NCBI RefSeq assembly: GCF_014207435.1
Contig: NZ_JACHGH010000011.1
Span: 53,676 to 117,675, forward strand
Length of the DNA stretch: 64,000 nucleotides
Direction: 5' to 3'
From: Salirhabdus euzebyi
GTDB taxonomy: Bacteria > Bacillota > Bacilli > Bacillales > Alkalibacillaceae
Shown one piece after another: positions 1 through 8,083 of the stretch (position 1 is its first letter; the number at the start of each line of letters is the position of its first letter). A program made the position numbers and the translations under genes. Under the pieces are notes generated by a model. It saw only the letters and a list, made by a program, of their open reading frames with translations, was not told where the DNA came from and made no database searches.

Positions 1-537
1 CAAGCTTTTTATCGATTAGCTAATATGTTCACAGATGTTCCACATTTACGTAAAAAGGCAAAAAAACGTCATCTACTCGTTCACCTTTTAACAAGAGGAG
101 TACCATTTAATCAAAAAAACACATATACCTATTTGTATCGCATCACATTTGTTCGTAGCAGCGATTACTTAGGAATGTATGTTAGATTGTTTCTACTTGC
201 TATATTTTTTATCTTCTGGATCCCAAACATTTGGTTTAAGCTCGCTTTCGCACTACTGTTCATTTATTTAAGTGGATTTCAACTAATGACGTTATGGAAT
301 CATCATCGAACCATTGCATGGATTGATTTATATCCAGTGTCTATAGCAGAAAAGAAACGCTCCTTAGTAGACTTTTTATTGCTGTTAATGCTTGTCAAAA
401 CATTAGTGCTAGGGATATTTCTGTATTTTGCAGCTTCCTGGCAAGAGATGCTGATGCTTTGGGGTGTTGGTGGGTTATTCTCGTTTGTCTTTGTGGAGAC
501 ATATGTAAAGAAGAGATTAGATAAACGTTTGATTTAA
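1..537 (+). CDS. ecsB: EcsB, ABC transporter permease (3' part only)
   Basis: The reading frame is open from base 1, so the gene begins before the window and only about 178 C-terminal residues are present. EcsB is the membrane subunit of the EcsAB ABC exporter, which in B. subtilis affects protein secretion, regulated proteolysis and competence. The visible part has a run of hydrophobic segments (LFLLAIFFIFWI, ALLFIYLSGF, LLLLMLVKTLVLGIFLYF and a last one near the end) with a charged tail KKRLDKRLI. The YLYRITFVRSSDYLGMYVRL stretch is typical of the family. ecsC follows after 11 bases, as in the B. subtilis ecsABC operon. Assignment rests on sequence recall and synteny. Confidence 0.88.
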   Translation, partial: QAFYRLANMFTDVPHLRKKAKKRHLLVHLLTRGVPFNQKNTYTYLYRITFVRSSDYLGMYVRLFLLAIFFIFWIPNIWFKLAFALLFIYLSGFQLMTLWNHHRTIAWIDLYPVSIAEKKRSLVDFLLLLMLVKTLVLGIFLYFAASWQEMLMLWGVGGLFSFVFVETYVKKRLDKRLI

Positions 538-548
538 GGAGACTGATT

Positions 549-1256
549 ATGCAAACATACGAGCAGCAGGTTTTGTATGAGGCGTTAAAATGGGAGCGAA
601 AACAATTAAAAAAAGCATCGATGTTTAAGGTTGCTTCCAAATCAGTTCAAACCAAAATAAACAACAAGATTCCGGATAAAGTGCATGCTGTTATTACTGA
701 CAGTATTAAAAAAATGATTGAAGCGGCTTTAACGAGTTCTTCCTATATTTATAAAATGGACATCGATTCAAATTGGAATTTCCAGCAGAGGGAAGAGGCA
801 GTGAAAACTCGTTTAGAAACATACCGAAAAACTGCAATGATTGAAGGAGCTGGCACGGGTGCTGGTGGTTTGTGGTTAGGCCTTGCAGATTTTCCTATGC
901 TTTTAAGTATTAAAATGAAGTTCTTGTTTGATGCAGGTCAATTATATGGGAAAGATGTCACGTCCTATGAAGAAAAAATGTTTTTGCTTCATTTATTTAT
1001 GCTTGCTTACTCAAGTGACAAAAAGAAAAAGGAAGTATTGGAACGAGTCGTGCATTGGGAACAAGTAAAAGGGTATTGGAAAGAGGTAGACTGGAAGGAT
1101 TTACAACAAGAATATAGAGATACAATAGATCTTGTGAAAATGCTTCAGTTAGTTCCAGGATTCGGTGCTTTCATTGGAGCTTGGGCAAACTCTAAATTAC
1201 TCACTCAATTAGGAGAAACGGCAATAAACGGTTTTCGTTTAAGACTACTTCATTAA
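549..1256 (+). CDS. ecsC: EcsC family protein
   Basis: This 235-residue protein is the third gene of the ecs operon. EcsC proteins have no established biochemical role. The central part carries the glycine-rich GAGTGAGGLWLGLADFPML segment, a likely membrane-interacting stretch that is a family hallmark, and a second GFGAFIGAWAN segment near residue 210. The start is supported by AAGGAGA seven bases before the ATG, and the gene sits 11 bases behind ecsB, so the two are co-transcribed. A terminator follows at once. Length and context match B. subtilis EcsC. Confidence 0.9.
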   Translation: MQTYEQQVLYEALKWERKQLKKASMFKVASKSVQTKINNKIPDKVHAVITDSIKKMIEAALTSSSYIYKMDIDSNWNFQQREEAVKTRLETYRKTAMIEGAGTGAGGLWLGLADFPMLLSIKMKFLFDAGQLYGKDVTSYEEKMFLLHLFMLAYSSDKKKKEVLERVVHWEQVKGYWKEVDWKDLQQEYRDTIDLVKMLQLVPGFGAFIGAWANSKLLTQLGETAINGFRLRLLH

Positions 1257-1263
1257 ACTTTTG

Positions 1264-1303
1264 TATTAAAAAAACTGAGACTTAAAATCTCAGTTTTTTA
1301 TAT
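1264..1303. terminator. Bidirectional rho-independent terminator between ecsC and the amidohydrolase
   Basis: A perfect AAAAACTGAGA / TCTCAGTTTTT stem with an A-run on one side and a T-run on the other can end transcription of ecsC (+) and of the convergent amidohydrolase (-). Confidence 0.85.
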
Positions 1304-2478
1304 TATTTATTTTTTTCTTGATACAACTGATACGCTTGAAATAATGTTTTGGCACCTAACGGCATGGCACGCTCATCAAAGTCAAATTTCGGATGATGAT
1401 GAGGGTAGTCATGTCCTTCTTTATGTGCTCCAGTGAAATAAAAGGCACCCGGTTTTTCTAATAAGTAATAAGCGAAGTCTTCTCCAGGCATGACAGGTTT
1501 GATTTCTTCCGTTCCCTCAATTCCTGGAACATTTCTACATCCATCTAAAATAATTTCAGCCTCTTCTTTATGGTTGATAACTGGTGGATAACCTTTTAGA
1601 TAATTTAAATCATAATCCGCGTCATATGGTATGCAAACACTTTTCACTATTTTTTCTATTTCATTTATAATCGTTTCCTGTATAGTAGGATCAAACATTC
1701 TAACTGTTCCTGTTAACGTAGCTTTATCAGCAATAATGTTAAAGGCTTGCCCCGCATTAAACGTACCAACACTAACTACTGCTGTTTTAAGTGGATCAAT
1801 TCGTCTGCTCACAATTTGTTGTAGCTGTGTAACTAATTGAGATGCAATGACGATTGCATCCTTTGTTTCATGCGGAATGGCACCATGTCCGCCTTTTCCT
1901 TTTATCGTAATTTCAAAACGATCAGCACCAGCCATAAAAGGACCTTTTGTTGTTTGTAAAATACCTACTGGTGCTGTTACCCATAGATGAGTACCGAATA
2001 CAGCATCCACACCGTTTAGTGCCCCATCATTAATCATCGGTTTAGCCCCACCTGGAGCATACTCCTCAGCAGGTTGATGTAGAAAAACGACCGTGCCTTC
2101 CAAATCGCTTTGATTTTCTAATAGGACTTTCGCTAGACATAATAGGGTTGCTGTATGACCGTCATGTCCACAAGCGTGCATCACACCTGGAACTTTCGAT
2201 TTATAAGGTACCTCTTTTTCATCCTGGATTGGCAATGCATCAAAATCTGCCCGTAATGCCACTGTTTTTCCAGGTTTTCCCCCTTTTAATGTTGCTACAA
2301 CACCAAAGCCGCCTATATTTTTTTGATATGGTATGCCCCATTGTTCGTATTTATCTACAATGAATTGAGCTGTTTTTTCCTCTTGAAAAGAAGGTTCAGG
2401 ATGTTGGTGTAGGTAGCGGCGGATTTCTACCATTTCTTCATAGAGCTCATCAATTTTCTTGAACACTGTTTCTCTCAT
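1303..2478 (-). CDS. yhaA: M20 family amidohydrolase (YhaA-like)
   Basis: This is a metal-dependent M20/AmhX/HippO-type amidohydrolase that hydrolyses N-acyl amino acids or similar amides in the cytoplasm. I chose the ATG at 2478 (protein MRETVFKKID, 391 residues), because GGGGGAT lies just upstream and the 57 codons before it look non-coding. Visible metal and catalytic motifs are LRADFDALP, HACGHDGHTATLL and QPAEEYAPGG, plus a late GEDFAYY. The N-terminal RRYLHQHPEPSFQE is the usual family opening. It lies beside ecsC exactly as yhaA does in B. subtilis. The physiological substrate is not known. Confidence 0.88.
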   Translation of the reverse strand: MRETVFKKIDELYEEMVEIRRYLHQHPEPSFQEEKTAQFIVDKYEQWGIPYQKNIGGFGVVATLKGGKPGKTVALRADFDALPIQDEKEVPYKSKVPGVMHACGHDGHTATLLCLAKVLLENQSDLEGTVVFLHQPAEEYAPGGAKPMINDGALNGVDAVFGTHLWVTAPVGILQTTKGPFMAGADRFEITIKGKGGHGAIPHETKDAIVIASQLVTQLQQIVSRRIDPLKTAVVSVGTFNAGQAFNIIADKATLTGTVRMFDPTIQETIINEIEKIVKSVCIPYDADYDLNYLKGYPPVINHKEEAEIILDGCRNVPGIEGTEEIKPVMPGEDFAYYLLEKPGAFYFTGAHKEGHDYPHHHPKFDFDERAMPLGAKTLFQAYQLYQEKNK

Positions 2479-2571
2479 TCGATATCCCCCTGCAACTAAT
2501 GCTGTTTTATATATAAGTATGTGAAAAACTTTTTTACTATGTTTTTCTAATAGTTTAAGTATAACAAAATA

Positions 2572-2622
2572 AAGCCTCTCCCCATAATAACTTACATGTA
2601 GAGAGAGGCTTTTTTTGTGTAA
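2572..2622 (-). terminator. Terminator of the ferritin-like gene
   Basis: An inverted repeat AAAGCCTCTC / GAGAGGCTTT lies just past the stop of the minus-strand ferritin-like gene. On the minus strand it is followed by TTTATTTTG, and on the plus strand by a T-run, so it may act in both directions. Confidence 0.65.
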
Positions 2623-2649
2623 AGTGTTTTTACTTGGTGTTCGTTTCAC

Positions 2650-3081
2650 TTAAAAATCTGCTAATAGTCGTTCCATTTCCTCTTTGTGATGTGTTTCATC
2701 AGCAATCATATCATCCAACTTTACAACAAGCTCCGTATAACCGAGTTCCTCGGCTAACTTTTTACGCACTTCATAGCGATCAATGGTATCAATTTCAGCC
2801 TTTCTTGCTTCTTCCAACATTTCTTTTACATTATCCAGCTGTTTGACTGGTGCAGGGGTTGTTGTAGGTACACCACCTAATATTTTAATTTTTTCTGATA
2901 AATATAAAGCGTGTCCTGACTCATCACTAACTTCACTTTCGAAAAATGGTTTTAATACTTGACGGTATAATCCGGATACAACTGCTGCATTATAGGTGTA
3001 CATAATCATTGCAGCGTATTCATTTGCAAGGTCTTCATTCAATCCATCAATTAATTCTTGTTTTTTTGTATCCAATGACAT
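2650..3081 (-). CDS. Ferritin-like (bacterioferritin-type) domain protein
   Basis: A 143-residue all-helical protein of the ferritin-like superfamily, probably a small iron-binding or di-iron protein of the cytoplasm. The four-helix pattern shows Glu/His ligand motifs: LANEYAAMIMY (first helix), SDESGHALYLSEKI (E and H, second helix), EIDTIDRYEV (third) and DETHHKEEMERL (E, H and E, fourth). The start has AAAGGATGA seven bases upstream. It resembles the short ferritin-like proteins common in Bacillaceae more than Dps or classical 155-residue bacterioferritin. Whether it stores iron is not visible. Confidence 0.75.
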   Translation of the reverse strand: MSLDTKKQELIDGLNEDLANEYAAMIMYTYNAAVVSGLYRQVLKPFFESEVSDESGHALYLSEKIKILGGVPTTTPAPVKQLDNVKEMLEEARKAEIDTIDRYEVRKKLAEELGYTELVVKLDDMIADETHHKEEMERLLADF

Positions 3082-3170
3082 TCATCCTTTCATTTGTTGA
3101 AATGACGTTTATATTGTTACATTTCCCTTATGATATAAAATTAAACTATTCAATGTTGGAGGAATTGCAA

Positions 3171-3842
3171 TTGTTGCAAAATAGACATCGAACAAAAAGA
3201 ATATGGTATCAAACTTCCTTATTTTTATTATCCATTCTTATTGTTCTTTTACTGGCTATACGAGTATCGCAGACAAATTTGCCTTTCATCGACGATTGGT
3301 CGAGTGCTATTGTACAAGAAATAGAGGAGCATCATTTTCTTTATATTTTGTTTCGATGGATAACAGAGTTAGGTTCTATACCATTTATGAGTGTGGTAAT
3401 TGGAATGGTTAGTGTTCTTTTATGGGTTAAGTGGAAGGATGGTGCAGCGGCCTTTTTCTTAATCATTGGAGTTAGTTCTGGCTTTCTTTTAAATGTGATG
3501 GTGAAGTCTATTGTGGAACGGGAAAGGCCTCGCATTTTGGCGGCAATAGATGCAGAAGGTTATAGCTTTCCTAGTGGTCATGCAATGGTATCCTTGATTT
3601 GTTATGGTCTCCTCACGTACTTGTTTATGCGTTATATTCATTCAAAAAGTGCTAATCGATTCATCATTGCTGTAAGCAGTATTTTCGTATTACTAATTGG
3701 TTTCAGTAGAGTAATGATAAGAGCACATTATGTAACGGACGTAGTAGCAGGTTTTATCTTGGGTTATGTATGGTTACTTGTTGTCATCTTTTTCCATCAG
3801 TTATGGATACAAATACGTAATCAAAAGAAAAAATCAGACTAG
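3171..3842 (+). CDS. PAP2-family membrane phosphatase
   Basis: A 223-residue membrane protein with the type-2 phosphatidic acid phosphatase signature: KSIVERERPR (first motif), SFPSGHA (second, with the catalytic His) and SRVMIRAHYVTDVVAGF (third). Five to six hydrophobic segments surround these. Substrates in the family are lipid phosphates such as undecaprenyl-pyrophosphate or phosphatidylglycerol phosphate. The start is uncertain. An upstream ATG (3153) exists, but GGAGG at 3158-3162 lies after it and points to the in-frame TTG at 3171, eight bases further on. Lia envelope-stress genes follow after 237 bases, which fits a lipid-carrier role but does not prove it. Confidence 0.85.
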   Translation: MLQNRHRTKRIWYQTSLFLLSILIVLLLAIRVSQTNLPFIDDWSSAIVQEIEEHHFLYILFRWITELGSIPFMSVVIGMVSVLLWVKWKDGAAAFFLIIGVSSGFLLNVMVKSIVERERPRILAAIDAEGYSFPSGHAMVSLICYGLLTYLFMRYIHSKSANRFIIAVSSIFVLLIGFSRVMIRAHYVTDVVAGFILGYVWLLVVIFFHQLWIQIRNQKKKSD

Positions 3843-4079
3843 AGACGGATATGATAACCTTCCTAAGCTCGTTTATACTAGTCATTTTTTTTTATATACT
3901 GGTAAAAAGTTTCTTAATGAAAATATGGGTCTTAACAGTAATATAATCATGCTGGTATAGGTCCTTTTGTTACCATTCTATGAAAAGTCATTTGGTACAT
4001 TTTTAGTGGAATTTAAGATTGATAGAGGAAAAATGTCGTTTATGTTTAATATATATAAAAGAAAGGTAGAGGGTGAAAA
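3843..4079 (+). other. Intergenic region before liaF
   Basis: No credible coding region. The short open frame running through 3766-3960 is an out-of-frame tail of the phosphatase gene. The last 60 bases probably hold the liaFSR promoter, but no clear -35/-10 pair stands out. The ribosome binding site AAAGGTAGAGGG precedes liaF. Confidence 0.5.
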
Positions 4080-4859
4080 ATGAAGTCACGCAGTCTATTC
4101 ACAGTTCTTTTATCCGTAACTTTAATTGGTCTTGGTGTATTTTTAATTTTGTCTAACTTTGGAATTATTTCCGTGGAAATATCAGAACTTGTCTCTAAAA
4201 ACTGGCCATTATTATTTGTTATTATCGGTTTGAAATGGTTTATTGGTGGAATTCTTCCAGGCAAAAATGGTAGTTGGACATTCGGGTCTTTTTTCATTAT
4301 ATATGGGTTACTTGTTGTTCTTGGGAAATATGATGTATTAGATTTTGGGTTTGGGGATATTTGGTCACTATGGCCATTGTTATTAATTTATATTGGATTT
4401 AATTCTTTACTTTTTGCTAAAGGTAAAGGGGAAAAGGGGAAACGCGTTAAAATATTCACTGTAGGCAATTCTAGTTCTTCCAAAGATTACGGTAAGAACC
4501 ACAAAACCTTTGTTGGTGATCAGAACTTTTCAGAAGAAAATTGGACAGTAGAACCTCTTCAAATGTGGACGGGTGTAGGAGATTACTATTTTGATTTTAC
4601 GAAAGCTTATATACCAGATGCGGAGACACCTATTTCTATTAAAGGCTGGGTTGGAGATATCCGGATGTTAATGCCAGAGCATTTAGCATTTCAAGTCGTA
4701 GCCTCTGTAAATGTAGGAGAAATCCAAGTAGTTGATAAAAAATCAGATGGACTTAAAAAAGAAGTTGTTTATCAAACACCAAATTATGAAGATGCGACGA
4801 AAAAGCTAACGATCAATCTCCAGTTTCAAGTAGGGGATATTCGAATAGATAGGGTATAG
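4080..4859 (+). CDS. liaF: LiaF-like membrane protein, inhibitor of LiaRS signalling
   Basis: LiaF homologues (VraT/YvqF in staphylococci) are membrane proteins that hold the LiaS kinase inactive without envelope stress. This 259-residue protein has four N-terminal hydrophobic segments (residues 6-30, 40-58, 65-82, 90-110). A soluble C-terminal domain of the LiaF/DUF2154 type follows, with the ISIKGWVGDIRMLMPEHLAF and VGDIRIDRV strands typical of that domain. It lies 11 bases before the kinase gene, so the three lia genes form one operon. The liaI, liaH and liaG genes that precede liaFSR in B. subtilis are not present here. Confidence 0.87.
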   Translation: MKSRSLFTVLLSVTLIGLGVFLILSNFGIISVEISELVSKNWPLLFVIIGLKWFIGGILPGKNGSWTFGSFFIIYGLLVVLGKYDVLDFGFGDIWSLWPLLLIYIGFNSLLFAKGKGEKGKRVKIFTVGNSSSSKDYGKNHKTFVGDQNFSEENWTVEPLQMWTGVGDYYFDFTKAYIPDAETPISIKGWVGDIRMLMPEHLAFQVVASVNVGEIQVVDKKSDGLKKEVVYQTPNYEDATKKLTINLQFQVGDIRIDRV

Positions 4860-4870
4860 GGGAGAAGTAA

Positions 4871-5911
4871 ATGTTTAGTAATCTGAACAGTCTGCGGTTT
4901 CGATTTGTAAGAGCGCAATTTCAAACGATTTATTTTTCACTTTTAGTGATCGCATTTATTTTGTTTTTTATGTATTCGGTTTTTAGCCCATCTTGGCTAA
5001 CGTTACGTTCTATTTTTCTCACTATCCTTTTAATAAGCTTAATCATGACCCCAGTTTGCATTTATGTAAGTTTTCATTTTGCTAGTCAACTTAAAGAGCG
5101 AATTGATGGGATTTCCATTTTGATATCTCAGCTCTCCAAAGGTAGGTATAGTTCTAGAATTTACGATAAAGAATACGGGGATGAAATTGGTCATATTACG
5201 ACGGAGTTGAATAATCTAGCGGACAAAATGCAAAATCAAGTAAAGTCGCTACAACGTATGGCAGATGAAAAAAATGATTATGCAAAAGAAGCTTATAAAG
5301 TAGCAACGATGGAAGAACGTCAAAGGCTTGCACGTGACTTACACGATGCAGTTAGTCAGCAGCTTTTTGCCTTAACGATGATGTCCCAAGCTACTTTACG
5401 TTTACTAGATAAAGACCCAGAGAAAGCAAAAAAACAGATGGAAGAAATTGCTCACATGGCTTTACAGGCACAAACAGAAATGCGGGCACTTCTCTTACAT
5501 TTAAGACCAGTTCACCTATCAGGAGAGTCTTTACAAAGTGGTTTATATAATTTAATAGAAGAACTGAAACAAAGATGTCAAATTGACTTTACGTTACATA
5601 TAGAGGAAATAAAAGATATTTCTAGTGCATCGGAAGAACATTTATTCCGAATGATCCAAGAAATATTATCGAATATTTTAAGGCATGCAAACTCCAGTGA
5701 GGTTACAATAGAGTTAAAAGAAAAAACAGACGAAATTTATTTATATATTAGAGACAATGGTGATGGATTTGATGTAAGTGAAAAACTAGAAAGCAAAACT
5801 TCCTATGGATTGAAAACCATTAAAGAGCGCACCGAAGAACTCGGCGGAAGTTTTGTCCTTAGATCTAAAAAGGGTGAAGGTACTTATATCATTATCCGAA
5901 TTCCGTTATAG
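4871..5911 (+). CDS. liaS: LiaS-type sensor histidine kinase
   Basis: A 346-residue membrane histidine kinase of the NarL/LiaS family. Two transmembrane helices (about 17-38 and 45-68) enclose an extremely short external loop, the intramembrane-sensing layout used for cell-wall stress. A HAMP-like segment (70-125) is followed by the HisKA_3 domain with the phospho-accepting His158 in RLARDLHDAVSQQ. An HATPase domain with EILSNILRHA (N-box) and DNGDGFD (G-box) comes last. The gene follows liaF by 11 bases and precedes the regulator by 12. The length matches B. subtilis LiaS (about 360). Confidence 0.9.
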   Translation: MFSNLNSLRFRFVRAQFQTIYFSLLVIAFILFFMYSVFSPSWLTLRSIFLTILLISLIMTPVCIYVSFHFASQLKERIDGISILISQLSKGRYSSRIYDKEYGDEIGHITTELNNLADKMQNQVKSLQRMADEKNDYAKEAYKVATMEERQRLARDLHDAVSQQLFALTMMSQATLRLLDKDPEKAKKQMEEIAHMALQAQTEMRALLLHLRPVHLSGESLQSGLYNLIEELKQRCQIDFTLHIEEIKDISSASEEHLFRMIQEILSNILRHANSSEVTIELKEKTDEIYLYIRDNGDGFDVSEKLESKTSYGLKTIKERTEELGGSFVLRSKKGEGTYIIIRIPL

Positions 5912-5923
5912 GGGGAGAAGACT

Positions 5924-6568
5924 TTGGGTGATCCAATACGTGTGTTAGTTGTCGATGATCATGAAGTAGTACGTAAAGGCATTATTACTTATTTAATGAC
6001 GGAAGATGAACTGGAAATAGTTGGAGAAGCTTCAAGTGGAAACGAAGGAGCAAGTCTTGCAAAGATTGAAAAGCCAGATGTTATGTTAATGGATTTAATG
6101 ATGGAAAACGGAAATGGTATTGAGGCAACGAAGCAAGTTATGTCATTTCATCCCACATGTAAAATTATCATTTTAACAAGTTATTATGATGATGAAAAGG
6201 TGTTTCCAGCATTAGAAGCTGGTGCATTTAGTTATATGCTTAAAACCTCTTCAGCTGATGAAATTGTTACGGCTATAAAAAAAGCTGCAAGGGGAGAAAA
6301 TGTTATTGAGCCAAAAGTAGCGGGGAAGATGATGAATAGGTTTAGACAGAACGAATCTATGCCCCACGAAGAGTTAACAGAAAGAGAAAAGGAAGTACTT
6401 ATCTGTATCGGGAACGGTTTAACGAATCAAGAAATTAGCGAAAAGCTATTTATTGGTATTAAAACAGTCAAAACACACGTAAGTAACGTACTGAGTAAGC
6501 TTGGGGTTCAAGATCGAACTCAAGCAGCTGTATATGCGCATCGAAACGGATTAATGCGTGATAAATAA
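5924..6568 (+). CDS. liaR: LiaR-type response regulator
   Basis: A 214-residue NarL/LuxR-class response regulator, cognate to LiaS. The receiver domain has the acidic pair in VLVVDDHE, the phosphorylated Asp57 in VMLMDLMM and the conserved Lys in YMLKTSS. The C-terminal LuxR HTH starts at ELTEREKEVL and contains NQEISEKLFIGIKTVKTHV. The start codon is TTG at 5924, directed by GGGGGAGAAG. No upstream ATG is in frame. It acts as a transcription factor in envelope stress, and may autoregulate this operon as LiaR does in B. subtilis. Confidence 0.92.
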   Translation: MGDPIRVLVVDDHEVVRKGIITYLMTEDELEIVGEASSGNEGASLAKIEKPDVMLMDLMMENGNGIEATKQVMSFHPTCKIIILTSYYDDEKVFPALEAGAFSYMLKTSSADEIVTAIKKAARGENVIEPKVAGKMMNRFRQNESMPHEELTEREKEVLICIGNGLTNQEISEKLFIGIKTVKTHVSNVLSKLGVQDRTQAAVYAHRNGLMRDK

Positions 6569-6575
6569 ACGAGAT

Positions 6576-6610
6576 AAAAAAGTTGGGGTGAAACCCCAAC
6601 TTTTCTTTTA
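6576..6610 (+). terminator. Terminator of liaFSR
   Basis: A GTTGGGG / CCCCAAC stem with a four-base loop (TGAA), preceded by A5 and followed by TTTTCTTTTA, eight bases after the liaR stop. Confidence 0.92.
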
Positions 6611-6631
6611 TATTGATCCAAGCATCTCTAC

Positions 6632-6660
6632 TTTCATAAATGTGTAAAGCCTTGTATAAT
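6632..6660 (+). promoter_or_regulatory. Candidate sigma-A promoter of bdbC
   Basis: A perfect TATAAT (6655-6660) lies 17 bases after a weak -35-like TTTCAT (6632-6637) and 38 bases before the bdbC start. The -10 is convincing, the -35 is not. Confidence 0.5.
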
Positions 6661-6697
6661 ACATAGGAATACGTACCTTATAAGGAGAATATCAAGA

Positions 6698-7129
6698 ATG
6701 AAATTAAGTAAAGCTACAGAAAATATACTTTTTGCCATGTGGGTGTTTGCATTTGTCGCAACACTTGGGAGTTTGTTTTATTCAGAAGTGATGCAATTTG
6801 TTCCGTGTAAGCTGTGCTGGATTCAACGAATTCTAATGTACCCATTAGTTATCATATTTGGTGTAGCATATGTGAAAAAAGATGTAAACATCGCATTACC
6901 AGGCTTCATTTTAAGTTTAATTGGCGCACCACTTTCTTTTTATCATTATTCCTTACAAAAGTTTATTGGGGTGTCCTCAGATGGCTTATGTGGACAAGTA
7001 CCTTGTACTATCCAATACATAAACTACTTCGGTTTTATTACTATTCCGTTTTTGGCTTTTGTAGCCTTTACGTCCATTATGGTCATGTATATTGTGATTT
7101 TACGTAAACAGAAAAAGGAGCTGTCCTAA
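6698..7129 (+). CDS. bdbC: BdbC/DsbB-like disulfide bond formation protein
   Basis: A 143-residue quinone-linked membrane thiol oxidase of the DsbB/BdbC family, which re-oxidises extracytoplasmic thiol-disulfide partners. It has four hydrophobic helices. The first redox pair is CKLC (VPCKLCWIQRILMYPL) in the first external loop, and the second is CGQVPC in the second. The WIQR motif after CxxC is a DsbB hallmark. The start has AAGGAG seven to eight bases upstream. It ends two bases before the thioredoxin-like gene, so the two are translated together and probably work together. Confidence 0.92.
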   Translation: MKLSKATENILFAMWVFAFVATLGSLFYSEVMQFVPCKLCWIQRILMYPLVIIFGVAYVKKDVNIALPGFILSLIGAPLSFYHYSLQKFIGVSSDGLCGQVPCTIQYINYFGFITIPFLAFVAFTSIMVMYIVILRKQKKELS

Positions 7130-7131
7130 AA

Positions 7132-7542
7132 ATGAAAAAAATAATTATATTTAGTGCCATCATTATTGTATTATTTGGTGCTCTAATTGCTGTCGTTCAA
7201 TATCAAAAAGCACAAGAACCAGATTACTACCAAAATCAAATAACACCATCAGAGCTTGAAGAAACTCTAAGTGCTGGTGAATCGGCAACTATTTATTTTT
7301 ATAGTCCTGAGTGTCAATATTGTTTAGAAACAACTCCTGTTCTTGTTCCTTTAGCAGAAGAAATGGGTGTGAATGTCCAGCTGTTAAATGTTCTAGAATA
7401 TGGTGGGGCTTGGGATGAATATGCTTTAGAAGGAACACCAACGCTTATTCATTTTGAAAATGGAGAAGAAGAAGGTCGTGTACAAGGGTCTCAGCCAAAA
7501 GAAAACTTTGAGTCATTTTTTAACGATAAAGTGCTTCAATAA
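7132..7542 (+). CDS. Membrane-anchored thioredoxin-fold protein
   Basis: A 136-residue protein with an N-terminal signal anchor (residues 1-22, IIIFSAIIIVLFGALIAVV) and a thioredoxin fold outside the membrane. The redox motif is CQYC in FYSPECQYCLETTP, and the cis-Pro loop is visible as GTPTLIHFENG. It is only two bases behind bdbC and is the likely partner oxidised by it. However, it is a minimal thioredoxin domain, not the larger DsbA-like BdbD that normally pairs with BdbC. Whether it oxidises or reduces substrates cannot be told from the sequence. Confidence 0.82.
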   Translation: MKKIIIFSAIIIVLFGALIAVVQYQKAQEPDYYQNQITPSELEETLSAGESATIYFYSPECQYCLETTPVLVPLAEEMGVNVQLLNVLEYGGAWDEYALEGTPTLIHFENGEEEGRVQGSQPKENFESFFNDKVLQ

Positions 7543-7585
7543 AAAACGCGGATAGCCATAATATATGGTTATCCGCGTTTTTTTT
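7542..7585 (+). terminator. Terminator of the bdbC operon
   Basis: A long near-perfect stem ACGCGGATAGCCATA / TATGGTTATCCGCGT, preceded by A6 and followed by T8, directly after the thioredoxin-like gene's stop. Confidence 0.93.
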
Positions 7586-7689
7586 AATACTTTATGATAT
7601 TGATAAGTGAGAGTAGAGACTTGATCAGGGGGTCCTATAACAATATTCTTTACGAAAGGCTGGTTTCTAATCGATTGTTTTTTTACACA

Positions 7690-8040
7690 ATTTTCTTAAA
7701 CTGCGAAGTAACTTTGTAATATGGTCAGTGCTATATGACCGCTTCGGCAGAATACTTCGCTTTCCACGGGCACGGCCTCAGCCTCCTCGCGGAAAACCAC
7801 CACGTATTTGAATTCTCTTTTCAACTGGTACTTGAATTGAAAGCAAGAAAGAGAGCACATGCTTAGCGAAGGAAATACACGTAGACTCCTACGGAACAGC
7901 GAAGACGTTGAGACCCCACAGCGAGCGTTTTGTGCGAGTGAGGAGGCTCAGCGCGAGCCCGTGGAAAGCGTAGTGTATTTCCGTAGCGGTTGGATTTCCA
8001 CACATCAAGTTACGTCGCAGTTTCTATTACATGCGAATAA
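7690..8040. repeat. GC-rich dispersed repeat, copy A (two units head to head)
   Basis: This non-coding region holds a truncated unit on the plus strand (7741-7795, starting GCTTCGGCAGAATACTTCGC) and a complete 130-base unit in the opposite orientation (7861-7990). The complete unit is nearly identical to the one at 53425-53554 read on the other strand, with the same length and differences at scattered positions only. The flanking AATTTTCTTAAACTGCGAAGTAAC is also shared with that copy. Base composition is far above the local average. The open frame 7859-8044 within it is a repeat artefact. Confidence 0.85.
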
Positions 8041-8083
8041 ATAACATACTCTTTACGAAAAGAGTCTTATAACAAACATTCAT

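Noticed and set aside
7859..8044. 61-residue open frame
   Set aside because: It lies wholly within repeat copy A and has no start signal.
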